From Epinephelus fuscoguttatus (lineage: Eukaryota > Chordata > Actinopteri > Perciformes > Serranidae), in NCBI RefSeq assembly GCF_011397635.1, contig NC_064772.1, forward strand, positions 7,207,035 through 7,271,034: 64,000 nt of DNA, in the 5' to 3' direction. Of this stretch, positions 16,826 through 28,740 are shown piece by piece; the stretch's first letter is position 1; each line of letters begins with the position of its first letter. Under the pieces are notes generated by a model that was given only the letters and a program-made list of their open reading frames with translations, searched no databases and had not been told where the DNA came from. Both the position numbers and the translations under genes were made by a program.

Positions 16826-19800
16826 CTAGGTGATGCAGGTCATCAGTGGTGAGCTCACAGCTGCTGAGGCGGAGCTCCAGGATGACAGACGGCTGCAAAG
16901 CATCCAGGAGCAACGCTAAATGACCACCAACCACTTTACACCAGGACACATCCACACTGCGCAGGTACGGCATGGCCAGAGCTGACACACACACCAACAC
17001 ACACAAAAAAATCAGTGAGTAGACGTGAAATACATTACATACCTGACCGTATACAGTTTGGCACTACACCAAACTCAATGCATAAAAGTCATTAAATTTG
17101 CTTGAATCACAACTAAGCAGCTACGTTCAGACACTGATTGAAAAATATGGTTCATAATATGATTTATTATTAGAGGCATTGTGGTACTAGCTGTAGCAGT
17201 ATCAGTAGTAGCATGTGCCTACCCAGAGCAGTAAAGGACTCCTGGTTGAGGCTGCAGCTATTGAGCGGCAGACGCCTCATCTGTGTCAGAGGGAGGGCGG
17301 AGACCAACGGGTGGACCATGCTCCCTGCCTCCTTATTGGACGACACATCAAGCTCCATCAGTGCCGTCAGAGAGGGAAGCACCTGGACTGGAGAAAACAA
17401 GTCACATGACTGATGACCTCATCGCTAAATAAAGCTCAGCTTAAGTTCAGTCAGGAGGACTTTCTTTATGCTATATTCATTCACATTTCTCTCTCTATCC
17501 CACTCCTAGTGCTTCCCCCAATCAGCTGATTATAGGTATTCCCTCTCCTAGTTAGCTGATCATATTTTGCCAAGCTCAACCATTCATGATGCTACTGCCA
17601 AACTTTAAATCTTTTCTCCTCTCTGCTCCTGTCAGCTGTCATTTTAGGTGGAATCATTGTGCCCTCCCCAACCCCATTCACCTCTAGTCACCTTATCCAG
17701 ACCCCAGGACAAGCTGATCAAAAACCCACTCCTCTTCACATCCAGATCCCCAGTTCCCTTTTCATCTCATCACCACCACTACCACCACCAGTGTCTAGAC
17801 GCCACAGGGGGAGGGTTCCTTAATTAATCTACTACATTTTTCTCATCCCCCTGGAATAGATGAAATGGAGGGGTCTAATCACCAAAGACTTTTCACATTT
17901 GTGCTCATGTAAATAGATATTCTTTCCTTTCAGAACGACTCTCTCTTGATTGAACTGTCAATCATATCAGTTCAATCAAGAGTCTGCACACACACACACA
18001 CACACTCACTCAGGGCCTCCAGGTCAGTGTGTGTGAGACAGCAGAGATGGAGGTCGAGGCTCTCCAGGTGTGTGAGGTGAGCCAGGTGGAGGGTGAGGCG
18101 GTCCAGTCCTCCGGCTAGACTTTTGTTACAGGACAGGTCCAACTCTCGCACTGAGGGGAGGCAGTGGAGCGAACCACCTGCAGGACGTTGACAGGAGGAC
18201 GCAGCAGATGGAATTTGGAAACCAGAAACCAGAATTTGTTAGTCTTAATGCCTTTTTATTTTTACCAGACAAGATCTAATATAAATGTATGAAAAATTTC
18301 AAGTAATGATATGCTAGCGTTAGAATGCAGTCATTGAGTGAAGGAGGTTATGTTTTCTGTTCCACCATTTTTATTTTAATCCTGTCTGAGTCTATAAAAG
18401 GATGAATAGAGGGCTGTAGGCATGACTTTTTTCTGTGGGCCAATGCAGAACTTAGCATCGCCCTCGTTCGCTCGTCAAAAAGCCAATGGGATTTTTCCAT
18501 TTCATTTTGGATTATTGCAGAAAATAAACTCTGTGGCAAACAAACATCTATGATAGTTACACACTTTGTTCAGTAAGATAACCTTCACAAATGAACACCA
18601 CTTTTGTGATTTTTGAAGCATAAATGCAATCACCAGAAGTTAAAAAGCTAACATTAGGCTATAAACAGCAACACCACGTCCACTTATAGACTTATACATC
18701 CCCACCACAACAGGGCTGTAAAGCCGTGTTCGGCCTGTTCTTTAGTCTCATTTAGCCACTTGTTAGCAACCACCTTTTTTATTACATATTAAAGCTTCAA
18801 AAATTTACAGTGGTATATTTACTGATGTATTTAATGTTGTAGAAACGTGAAAGTCTCTCCAGCTTGTTTTAACCACAGACCTTATGTTAGGCATCTAACC
18901 AAAACCAATTGACTTTGAGACAACTCTGTTGCACTGTACTTTTCTATTGTGCACAACTCAAAGTTAGTCAGAACCTGGCCATTTAAAGTTGCTATGGTGG
19001 GGTCTTTAATGGCATCAAAGTTTGCTGAATTAGAGTTGATACAAGCGTGTGTAATCTACATTTGTTGCAGCTGCATGGTGCATGGAAGAGATATAGAAAT
19101 GTATGTCGAACATATAAAGGCACATGTCAATAGACAAAGCACAAATTAAGAAAACATTTTCACCAATTTGACAAATTTATTTGCAGCACGTTTCTGTATT
19201 TGGTTGTGTTTTCTCTATTTGCAGCCTTGTGTTGTCAAATAGATGAAGATGTTTCTTAATTTGCTTCTGTTTTGACAATATTATGTGTTTTCTTAAGTTG
19301 CAGTGCAACGAGCTTTCTGGGCCACCGCACAAATAGGCTACAACTACAAGAATTTGGTTGTAGTACCACAAAACATTCACTTTTTTAAGGCTGATCCCAA
19401 AAAATAGAGATAATGGTTTAAAACTTGTTGAAGGGGAGGTGAAAAATGTAAACAGGAAATCTGTTAGGCAGAAATTGTTGAGGCCTAAATAGATAGATTC
19501 ATGTTAAACAAGAGTCCAAGAAAAACATGATTTTGGCATTTTTAGCCTCTATTCATAAGATACAATAGAGACAATGTGGGGAAAATCCCAGTACTGAAAA
19601 AGAGCAGTGGCACCTTCATCAACCAGAATCAAACTACCTGTCACATCACGCATATCGACAGAAAACATTAGAACTCCTACCGAGAGCATCGAGGCTGTCT
19701 GCAGTCAGACCGCAGGCCTGCAGTCGCAGTGTGGTGAGGGAGGTGGCGTGAGAGAGAGAGGAGGCCAGCTCTCTGAAGCCTTTGGCATTGACTTCATGTG

Positions 19801-22800
19801 TGAGCTGAGGATTACAGGAGACATCCAACACACAGAGTCTGGGGAGAGCAGACACCATTCCTCCTGAGAGGGACACACACAGGACATATATGTTACACAC
19901 AGCAGTCTGAGTGAAGGGTGTGACATTACTCATGTTCTATGGCTGTTCTTCAAATGTAGGAAATCTGACATAGAAACAGATAAATATATACTGTCTATGT
20001 GTGTAAGTGAGTACCCAGTACAGCAGCATCAGCCTCAGTGAGCTGGCAGGCCACCAGGTGGAGCTCCCTCAGTGGTGGGTGAAGTTTACCCAGCAGGCCT
20101 TGCAAAGTGCCGCCCCCAATGCCACTGTTCCAGGACAAATCAAGGATCTCCAAGAGAGGGATGGAATCAAGAGCTTCACCTGCACAAGCACAATATAAAG
20201 CAATATAATCCACTGATCTCTTAACTTTTATATATAACACCACAGAGTGCTGAAACCCTCAGCCCCCTCTACTTACCAGCCTCTGACACAAGGAACTGCA
20301 ACTATAGAGCAACAATTAACATTATTTTCATTATTGATTATTTTAGCGATAAATCGATGAACCATCCTGTCAGAAAAATCCAAAATGGCATCTTCACATG
20401 GCTTTATTTATTAGACCAAATGTCATAAACCACAAGATATTTAGCTTATTCTGATATAAACAAGAAAAAGTAGAAAATCCTCACATTTCAAAAGTTTAAA
20501 ATATCAAATGTTTGGTATTTCTTCTTGCCAGAATGACTTGTATGATAACTCAGTTCTCAAAATAGTTGTTGATGAATGTTTAGTTGATTGTCTTAGTGAT
20601 TGTTACATGAACACACACCTCTTGGACCACTGTCTGCCCACATGCACACATTGTTTATATACATTATACTGTGAACTTTTTACTTTTTATAGTATTTTTT
20701 TAATATTTTAATTTAATGATTATGCGCCAATACATTCATTCATTCATTCATTCATTCATCTTCTAACCGCTTCATCCTCTTGAGGGTCGTGGGGGGGCTG
20801 GAGCCTATCCCAGCTGACATCGGGCGAGAGGCAGGGTACACCCTGGACAGGTCGCCAGACTATCGCAGGGCTGACACATAGAGACAAACAACCATTCACG
20901 CTCACATTCACACCTACGGACAATTTAGAGTTATCAATTAACCTAGTCCCCAATCTGCATGTCTTTGGACTGTGGGAGGAAGCCGGAGTGCCCGGAGAGA
21001 ACCCACGCTGACACGGGGTGAACATGCAAACTCCGCACAGAAGGGCTCCCACGCCCGGGATCGAATGTGAGGCGAGAGTGCTAACCACCACACCACCGTG
21101 CCGCCCTTATGCGCCAATACTCCAAAGCAAATTCCTTGTATGTGAAAACCGACTTTGATTCTTATTAATCAATTAAATGCTTTACGTAACTTGCTCAATG
21201 CATCCTCTACCATAAATTATCATCAGATTATGTACTGGTTGGTAAAATTTTAACACCATGTCAAGATAACAATAAAACAATGCATATTTTCTTTTACATT
21301 CAATAACGATATTTACCATGAGCCATTGGTACACTGTCAAAGCCTTGAAGAGCTGCTAAAACATAATCTGGTAAGACTACAGCTGCAACCAACAATTACT
21401 TTCATTTCTGATTACTGTGCCAATGACTTTTTTTTAATAAATGGATTGTTTGTTCTATAAAACTTCCTGAAGCTGAAGGTAGCATCTTCATATTGAGTAA
21501 TTTCAGCCCAAGACTCAGTGTGTTGTCATAAAATTTTAGAAAAAGTAGCAAAAGAGTCATTACAATTAGAATGTGGAGGTAGGTAATGTCCTTTTTCATT
21601 GCTGGAAAAAGGAGAGCAACAAACAATAACTGATTATCAGGAGTGTACCTGCTGATATTCTGCACAAACCTACAGATACAGAGAAAACATCAGATTTCTA
21701 ATATTAAAACAACTGGATGCTTGACTTTAAAACAACATTCACCAGCTCTGACTTCTGATAGAATCAATGGACTCATTCTCGAAGCTTTGGCAGAAATAAT
21801 AATAATGACCCACCCAGTGCAGCAACATCATCAGCGTTCAGCCTGCAGCTGCAGAGCCTCAGCACTCTCACCCTGCTAACATGCTGGAGGTGAGAGGTCA
21901 GCGCTCTCAGACATCCGCCAATCAGCTCGTTCCAGGAGATGTCCATCTCCTCCAGCTGGGGGAGAAACTGGAGCAGCGTTGCTGTGGAGAGAGAAGAATG
22001 TTTGTAGGGCAGACAACTTTGAACCATTTTCATGCATTTCTATTAGTTTGAAACAGCATTTAAACCTGGTGAATGTCCAGCTCTGCAAACTGACTCCACT
22101 CTTTACTTTACTTTTTCTTGACTTAAGTGCACTCTGATCATCTGATTATAAGCAAAATAAAGAGGTACTTTAAGGTTATTTTACCTGTCATTTAAACATC
22201 AAAAACTAAAGAATCTCATATAACGTAAGAGTAAAAACCTGACTATAGCCACCTAGCTCCAGCAGGTCTGTAGCAGTGAGGTCACAGTGAGCCAGGCTGA
22301 GGCTCCTGCTGTCGGCTTTCTTCCCCAACCGCTGCAGGAACACACCCACTCGACCCCAGCCGATGTCACACTCACTCTCTGCTGCCTCAGCAACACCTGA
22401 AACACAAAACTTTGACATTTTTGAACAAGAAAATAACATAGAAAATGATATCAAATTCCCATGCTGCTGTGAAACATCAAAGAACAAACCTTACTGCTCA
22501 CCTGAGATCTGTCCTTTCTCCTCCACCTCTCCATCCTCAGGGATCCCTGTCCGGTCTCGAGACAGGAAGCGTCCCAGCGGCTTCCTGTCTGAGGCTGTGC
22601 GCTTCCTGCGGATCTGGTTCATGATGAGGTCGAAAGGGGAACGTCTCTGACTGCCACTGTACCGCCCCCGCTGACCATCTGTCCAATGAGAGGCAGAAAA
22701 TGAGTCACATCTCTGAAAATGTCACACCAAAACACATCATCTTATCCTTTAAATGTCCTTAATTTCTCCAATAAATGATTTTAAATGATTTTTTTTAAGG

Positions 22801-25800
22801 TATCTATTCATGATTGCTTCATGGAGTCCCTAGTAATTAAGGGATTTTATGCCTAAATGCATGTTAACCTGGTTACAAATTATTGTGCAAAGATCCTTTA
22901 AATATAACCAAAGTCAAACAAATGACCCTTCAGAGGTAGTTATTTATAATTATTTTCTTACCAAAACACTAAAATCAGAAATGAGAGGATTAAGATAATT
23001 AAGATTAAGTTAATTTCACTAGTAACTTATAAATAAATACTTTATTGATACCTGGAGAAGAAATTAGATGTAACTGCATCACAGAAAACAGACCAAATAA
23101 AGATACAAAGTGGACAAAAACAAAAGGAGAACTAAACTATAAAGCAAAGTTAATTAAAACTGAGTAGAGGAGAGGAAATAAATTAAATTATTTATAATTA
23201 AATTAAATAAATAAATAAATAAATAAATAAATTAGATTTATGTTATGGAAAGGATTACAAGCCCATTAACTGCTCGATCCTCCAAAAATAAACCCATGAA
23301 AAAATACCTTAAATCCCATTTAACTGATCAATAATTAACCAGTATGTTTTTTTCTAATCTATATGGAAAAAATAAAGCCAAATGTATATGAAATGTAAAA
23401 AAAAAAAAAAAAGATGAAATATTCAAGATCTTGCAACATTTTTAGGTAAGCAATCAAATTTAAGCAAATTTGTGGCAAAAGGTACAAAAGGTCAGACTCC
23501 CTTGAGTTGTGTCCCTTCCACTGACTTTCAGCCAGCGGCCACCTCTAATAATTATTGCCGTGCCTTATGTTCCCAGTAGATCATTGCTTACTAAGTAGCA
23601 TTGTGATAGCTGGAAACATGACAACAGAACTCAGTGAAAGTGTCAGAAGTCACATTGTGATGCTAAGCAAAGAGGGGCTTCATCGTCACGGCTTGACGAA
23701 AGGTTTCTGAGAGGGCAGTGCGTGGAACTCTAGAATGCTTTGCAAGAACTTCTTGACAGGCGGTGAGGTAGAGTGGGACATCCACAGCTCCTCCAGTCCG
23801 CATCCCAAAGTATGTTTGGGTAAGATATTGAGCCCCAGATTCTGTGAGTGCGTGTGAATGGTTAACTGTGTTGCAGGTGGCACCTTGTATGGTAGCCTCA
23901 GCCTAGTGTGTCATTGTGTGTGTGTGCGAATTGGTGAATGTGGTGTTAAAGGGTAACTTCAGTATTTTTCAACCAGGACACCATTTTCCCATGTTTTTGT
24001 GTGGAAGTGACTAATGGCAACAACAGTTTTTGAAATTTGTCCAGTATTAAGTGAGACTGCTACAGCTGGCAGCAGTGAAACAGGCTGTAATGTAACCACT
24101 TGGGGCAATTGTGCACTGTAGGGTTGTCAAAAGTATTGATACTCTGAAAAGTATCAATACTCAAACGCTGTATCTGGATACAATACTAATTTACAAAAGT
24201 ATCGATACTAACAGTGCACGCCACCTCAGCGCCTGTCGGGTGCGTGCGACGGGTCCGACGGACACGCGATGTGCAGGCAGCGTCTGGCAGGCACAGAGCC
24301 CTCCCTGCAACCCGGCTTGTTGTCGTTGCTGTGCATGCATGCACACATTTCTGTTGCTGTAATATGGCCAGCGCGGCTGCAGGAGGATCAGAGCAGCCAT
24401 TCATTCATCTTCTAACCGCTTCATCCTCTTGAGGGTCGCGGGGGGGCTGGAGCCTATCCCAGCTGACATCGGGCGAGAGGCAGGGTACACCCTGGACAGG
24501 TCGCCAGACTATCGCAGGGCTGACACATAGAGACAAACAACCATTCACGCTCACATTCACACCTACAGACGATTTAGAGTCACCAATTAACCTAGTCCCC
24601 AATCTGCATGTCTTTGGACTGCGGGAGGAAGCCGGAGTGCCCGGAGAGAACCCACGCTGACACGGGGTGAACATGCAAACTCCGCACAGAAGGGCTCCCA
24701 CGCCCAGGCAACCCTCTTGCTGTGAGGCGAGAGTGCTAACCACCACACCACCATGCCGCCCACTCAGAGCAGCCAGTTTTGGTCAAAAATGATAAAGGAA
24801 AAAGCGCTCTTTGGAAATATTTAGTGAAGTGAACACAGCACGCTGCAGACGGCAGGTACAGCCCCTCCCCTCACTAGCAGCTGAGCAGCTGGTGTCCCTA
24901 GCATCAAACTAAAATATAACTTCTAACGTTAATGTGGGAGCTAAACAGAAAATTTTATCAGTCATGCCCGTCTGTAACATTAATAGACAATGTTAGTTTA
25001 ACAGGACAACACAATTATGTGTGTCTGAAAAGTTATGTTAACTGTAAAGTCACAGATTGAAGCTGAAAAAACGTTTGGTTTTTCCTGTAACCCCTGGTTC
25101 TCTGATCACATAGTGAGGTAGAAACAAGAGCATCCTGAGCCTAAACTACCAACTCTGTTTGATCAGCAACGAAAATATGGTGCCAATTCACCAGAAGCAC
25201 AGAAAATAAACAGGGCTGTAGATAAATACATTTGTATGGACAGATCTTGTTCCTGGTTGTTATTTATCTTGGGGGATTTTTTGTTGTTATCATTGATGTT
25301 ACTGTTCTGCTCTTTATTTAAAAAATGACATGCCTCTTAATTTTTTGCTGCTGTATCGAAAATGGTATCGAGTATTGAATATTTTCCTGGGTATCGATAT
25401 CGAGTTTGAAATTTTAGTATCGTGACAACCCTAGTGCATTGTCAATTTATGTCCCCTTAAAGTGCTAGCTTATGCTACGTCAAAGTCCACAAAAACAAAA
25501 TAATATCACAAAAGCCACCTTGGTTCAAATTTCCACTGTTTCAACAATCAACAACTCTGGTTTGGGTTGAATTAAAACCTTATTCACCCAGTTAGATGTA
25601 AAAATATGCTAGCCTTATACACACTAAAATTCCTGCTTATTTAAATGGAGTCTGGTGGGTTTGGCAATGGCAATTTCTGGGCTGTTTTGGGTCAAGCAGA
25701 AAGGATCTTACTCTTTAACACAAAGGTTTGTTTCTGTAAGGATCCTTTCTGTCATGTTGTTAGACACTTAGCTATAATAATAATCTGAGCCTGTCAGTGG

Positions 25801-26819
25801 CAAAAAATAAACACGTTTTAGTGGACATACATTGAGGGTGCACAATTGCCCCAAAAGATTACATTGCAGCCTGTTTCACTGCTGCCAACTGCAGCCCTGT
25901 CACTCAATGCTGGACCAGTTTCAAAAATTATTGTTCCCATCAGTCACCTAGACACATATAAGAGGGAAAACAAGGTCCAGGTTGAAAAATACCGAAGTTA
26001 CCCTTTAAAGCACGTTGAGTAGTCAGATGATTAGAAAGGTGTTAATACAAGTCCATAGAAGATCAAGGAGGCCTGACTGTTATGGACTTTCTTAGAAAGT
26101 CACCTGACCTCAACTGTACTGAACATTTATGGGGACCCTTGAAGACTGAGAAGTCACCAGAAACTCTTGGGAACATTGTCAAATCATGATGGAATACCAG
26201 GTTATGTACAAACTTGGGGAGTCCACAGCGGCTCATGTGCATGCTGTCATTAAATCAAAAGGGGGACATACCACAGATATTCTGAAATTCATGAACTTTT
26301 CACTCAAATTGTTAGGCTGACATTACTTAAAATGAAAAAAAAAAGATGTTAGATTCAAAACAAATGCAAAACAGACGTATTTGGCTAATGCCTAGACCTT
26401 TGGACCTCATATATGTACATACATACATGGTGGTTTAATTTACAGTGAAATTGTTTATAAGCCCTTTGTATGTTTTGTATGCAAAACTAACTAACTAACT
26501 AACTTACTAACTAACTAAGGAGTAAACCTAGCGAAGACCTAAATACAAAGCACACAATTTACCTCTGAGATATCATGGAGTAAAAGTATTAAGTTGCATA
26601 AAATGGAAATACCCAAGTAGTGTACAAATACTTCAAATCTGTACAGTACTTACAGTAAATATACCTAATCATATTGCACCGCTGGAGAAGCCTTTAAACC
26701 TCCAGGGCAGAAATGACTGTGTGCTTTCAGTGTTGTATATTTACTGTAGCAAAATCTCTGCACGATACTTTTATCTTTATCGTACTAACAGTAGAACTGA
26801 TCTTACCTGCGGACTCCAT
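15435..26819 (-). CDS. lrrc31: Leucine-rich repeat-containing protein 31
   Basis: Ten exons on the minus strand, in transcript order: 26819-26807, 22678-22502, 22396-22253, 21981-21814, 20179-20015, 19863-19681, 18177-18010, 17387-17223, 16981-16826, 15808-15435. The total is 1713 nt, about 570 residues (human 552). A basic N-terminus (MNQIRRKRT, LGRFLSRDR) precedes LRRC31-type repeats: LGKKADSRSLSLAHCDLTATD, FLPQLEEMDISWNELIGG, VLRLCSCRLNADDVAALG, LEILDLSWNSGIGGG, LDLSYN. The C-terminus has the family's DISLRPS-like block (DIDLSLRPSTFAPC). Every internal exon is phase 1-1; most code for about 52-61 residues, or two repeats. The function is poorly known; it is probably a protein-binding scaffold, reported in epithelia. 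The 13-nt first exon (MESA + G) has a strong donor but is the least certain part. Intron 1 (4.1 kb) hosts nested transposons. Confidence 0.9.
16793..16821. repeat. (GT)n microsatellite next to the LRRC31 exon 9 donor
   Basis: On the transcript strand intron 9 begins GTAACACACAC..., so a CA run starts a few bases after the splice site. A similar AC run (17987-18005) lies just after the exon 7 donor. Confidence 0.85.
17943..17982. repeat. Perfect 15-bp hairpin in LRRC31 intron 7
   Basis: Arms 17943-17957 and 17968-17982 are exact inverse complements (CTCTTGATTGAACTG) around a 10-base loop. No poly-U tract or family is recognised. Confidence 0.7.
20308..20590. mobile_element. Decayed non-autonomous hAT-like element (LRRC31 intron 4)
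   Basis: GCAACAATTAACATTATTTTCATTATTGATTATTTTAGCG resembles the widespread fish 'GCTGCAACTAACGATTATTTTCATT' family. The inner 'AAATCCTCACATTTC' phrase fits as well. Similar decayed stretches lie near 21378-21650, 27780-28010, 38670-38960, 42680-43020, 56670-56815 and 57850-58060. Confidence 0.45.
20734..21106 (-). mobile_element. tRNA-derived SINE, V-SINE/DANA-like, copy 1
   Basis: On the minus strand the head is GGGCGGCACGGTGGTG with an A-box-like TGGTTAGCACTCTCG. A conserved core (TTTGCATGTTCACCCCGTG, AGTCCAAAGACATGCA) and a (TGAA)n tail follow. It is bounded by a perfect 14-bp target duplication TTATGCGCCAATAC (20720-20733 and 21107-21120), so it is fairly young. The B-box region is shortened. 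It sits in LRRC31 intron 4. Confidence 0.88.
24111..25441. mobile_element. hAT DNA transposon remnant with 8-bp target duplication
   Basis: The ends are TAGGGTTGTCA (24119) and TGACAACCCTA (to 25433), with GTATCGATAC-type subterminal repeats. Flanking 8-mers GTGCACTG (24111-24118) and GTGCATTG (25434-25441) match 7 of 8, as expected for hAT. An ATG at 24364 opens MASAAAGGSEQP. The frame is interrupted by a SINE and resumes as VLVKNDKGKSALWKY, which looks like the start of a BED-finger hAT transposase. It ends soon after at a stop, and most of the transposase is missing. Confidence 0.8.
24400..24763 (-). mobile_element. V-SINE/DANA-like SINE, copy 2, nested in the hAT element
   Basis: It is very similar to the copy at 20734-21106, with the same orientation, head, core and TGAA-type tail. 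Target duplication TCAGAGCAGCCA lies at 24388-24399 and 24764-24775. It keeps the GCAAGAGGGTT segment missing from copy 1 but lacks copy 1's TTCGATCCC B-box piece. It inserted into the hAT reading frame. Confidence 0.88.
26480..26520. repeat. (CTAA)n simple repeat
   Basis: About eight AACT/CTAA tetramers, followed by decayed hAT-like 'GGAGTAAAAGTATTAAG' sequence to about 26690. Confidence 0.7.
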
Positions 26820-27107
26820 GTGCGAGTTTGAAGAGCTGAGCTCCGAAACAAAAGCGAATTTCAAGAAAAAATAAAAATAAAACAGATAAGACAAAGTGCA
26901 GTGTTTTTAATCAGTCATCCGTCACGGCGATGCGTTCACGGTCGGTTTGTCTGGAATTGTCTGAACATGGAGAGACAAAATAAAAACCTACTAAATATCT
27001 CAGTTAAGCTATAACATAAACTAAATCATAGCTACAGCGAATAAAAATCTCTTCTTCATCTTCACTTTGTGCTGCTCTGACTTTCTCCGGTCTGTTTAAC
27101 ACCTAGA

Positions 27108-27153
27108 TGACGTCACGTCCCGTGCCCGTCAGGTGGATCATCCCGGAAGTACG
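27108..27153. promoter_or_regulatory. lrrc31: Candidate LRRC31 promoter: CRE palindrome and ETS site
   Basis: A full TGACGTCA lies at 27108-27115, with CCCGGAAGT about 30 bp further on. They are about 290-330 bp upstream of the LRRC31 first ATG, in the least AT-rich part of this gap. Assignment to LRRC31 rests on position only. Confidence 0.4.
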
Positions 27154-27159
27154 ACAACA

Positions 27160-28440
27160 CCTTTAGTAAACGGCATCACTGTGCCTGACCATTCACTTGC
27201 TCCTCAGTGCCTTCTTTAAAAGACAACTGACACAACCAGAGGAGGACATACTCAGATCTATAATAAAAATAAAAATATACTTACTACCAAAAGTACATTA
27301 GCTATAGAATGACTCATTTAAGAATAATACATATTATATTATAGAAATATAATTATTGATGCATTTATGTGTTCATTACTTTAATGTTGAAGCTGGTAAA
27401 GGAGGAGCTCGTCTTTATTTATATATATTTTATATACTTCACATACTCCTGGGGAGTCTGTGAACTTCCCCTGAGGATCATTAGTCTCATTGTCATTATC
27501 ATTGATAATATGAGCACCTGTACCGTGTTATGCTGACAGGTGTTTCTAATAGTTTGTCAACCCCATTGATATGAGCGAAGGTTGGCGGAATAACAGAAAC
27601 AGCTGTCAGTATAATACCTTGGTGAAGGGGGGATTTACTGCTGGACTGTACTATAAGACCAACTTCATTTAAACCAGGTGAGTGTAGATACACACCACAG
27701 TGTAGCAAAAGCATTTATGTACGAACTCAAATACTACTACTATGTTATCAAACTGGTGTTGAATGCTGTAAACCAGAGTCCACAACTAATGATTATTTTC
27801 AATTTCAATTCATCAGCAGATTACTCAACTCATCCATTATTTGCTCAAGAAAGTGTGTTGTGTGTAAAAAAAATATCAGAATATAGTAAACCTTTGCAAC
27901 AATGATTTCCTGCAACCCAAGGAAGTACCTTCATATTGTTTGTTTTGACCGACGAAGACTTCAAATTTACTGTCACATGAGACAAAGAAAAGCAGCAAAT
28001 CCTCGAAGGGAGAAAACAAAGAAACCTAAGTGATGGTAAACAAAACGTTGTCACACAGACACGTATAAGAGCTACGATACATCAACAGTTGCAGAAAATA
28101 AATTTGCCTTTATGTGACATTATGCGGAAGGTTATCCACGGAAGATAACTAACAATTTAACAACACAAAATTGCATGACCATTCCAGGCCTGGAAAATGT
28201 GATTGTGACATACAATGACTTTTCCATGATATTTATGTCTGTTTTTTATGTTTACACTATCCACATGGTGTTTGTGGCTAATAGTCCATGATAGGACACA
28301 TGTACAGGACATTGTGCTTTCACCTAAAATGTAATATGCTATTTAAATTAAGTTTTGCTTGTCTGCTATTTCTCTGCAGTAAGTTTGCATATTAAGTCCC
28401 AAAAATGTAAACCTGACAAAGAGACCTCACAGACGAGCAC
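27160..28440. other. LRRC31-EIF2S3 intergenic DNA
   Basis: Contains decayed hAT-like fragments (27231-27420; 27780-28010) and no recognised exon. This is the join between the two conserved gene blocks. Confidence 0.5.
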
Positions 28441-28457
28441 ATATCTTCCAAATGTAT

Positions 28458-28463
28458 TTTATT
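28458..28463 (-). terminator. eif2s3: EIF2S3 poly(A) signal
   Basis: AATAAA on the minus strand, about 430 bp after the EIF2S3 stop, bounds a 3' untranslated region of about 28440-28895. Confidence 0.55.
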
Positions 28464-28580
28464 AGATCTGACAGAAATCTGTGGATAGTACAGGATCTTT
28501 TCTGCACTGAATAAACCTCCAGGTCTCATTCTGAAAGGGGCTGATGCATGTGAACCTTCTCTGAAGGGTTGTTATGATAG

Positions 28581-28740
28581 TTTAAAGGGCCTCCTCTTCT
28601 CCTCTGCTCTTCTTCCTCAGTGAAGTAAAAACAAGAAAAACAAAAAAAAAAAGAACAGGTCAAAAAGCTTAACTTGAGCTCATCTGACCCTCTCATATCA
28701 CTGCTGAGGAAGAAGAGCAGAGGGAGGAGGCGTCTTTAAA
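28581..28740. repeat. eif2s3: 43-bp inverted repeat in the EIF2S3 3' untranslated region
   Basis: Arms 28581-28623 and 28698-28740 are near-perfect inverse complements, sharing TTTAAAG ends and CTCTGCTCTTCTTCCTCAG. They enclose a loop of about 74 nt. In the transcript they can form a long stem. Confidence 0.75.

Larger units (their letters stand above)
23946..26008. mobile_element. TTAA-flanked transposon with long inverted ends (Kolobok-like), outer shell of a triple nest
   Basis: TTAA at 23946-23949 and 26005-26008 flanks AGGGTAACTTC...GAAGTTACCCT. The inverted ends share over 150 bp, including GTATTTTTCAACC and GGGGCAATTGTGCA. A hAT element (24119-25433) is inserted inside the left end: removing it restores sequence that pairs with the right end. 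No coding frame remains. Long inverted ends and TTAA targets suggest Kolobok; piggyBac is the alternative. The same family occurs at 47006-48250 and 61466-62451. Confidence 0.75.

Noticed and set aside
20756-21091. 111-residue minus-strand frame, repeated at 24405-24746
   Set aside because: It lies wholly inside two V-SINE copies; similarity between them reflects the repeat, not a gene.
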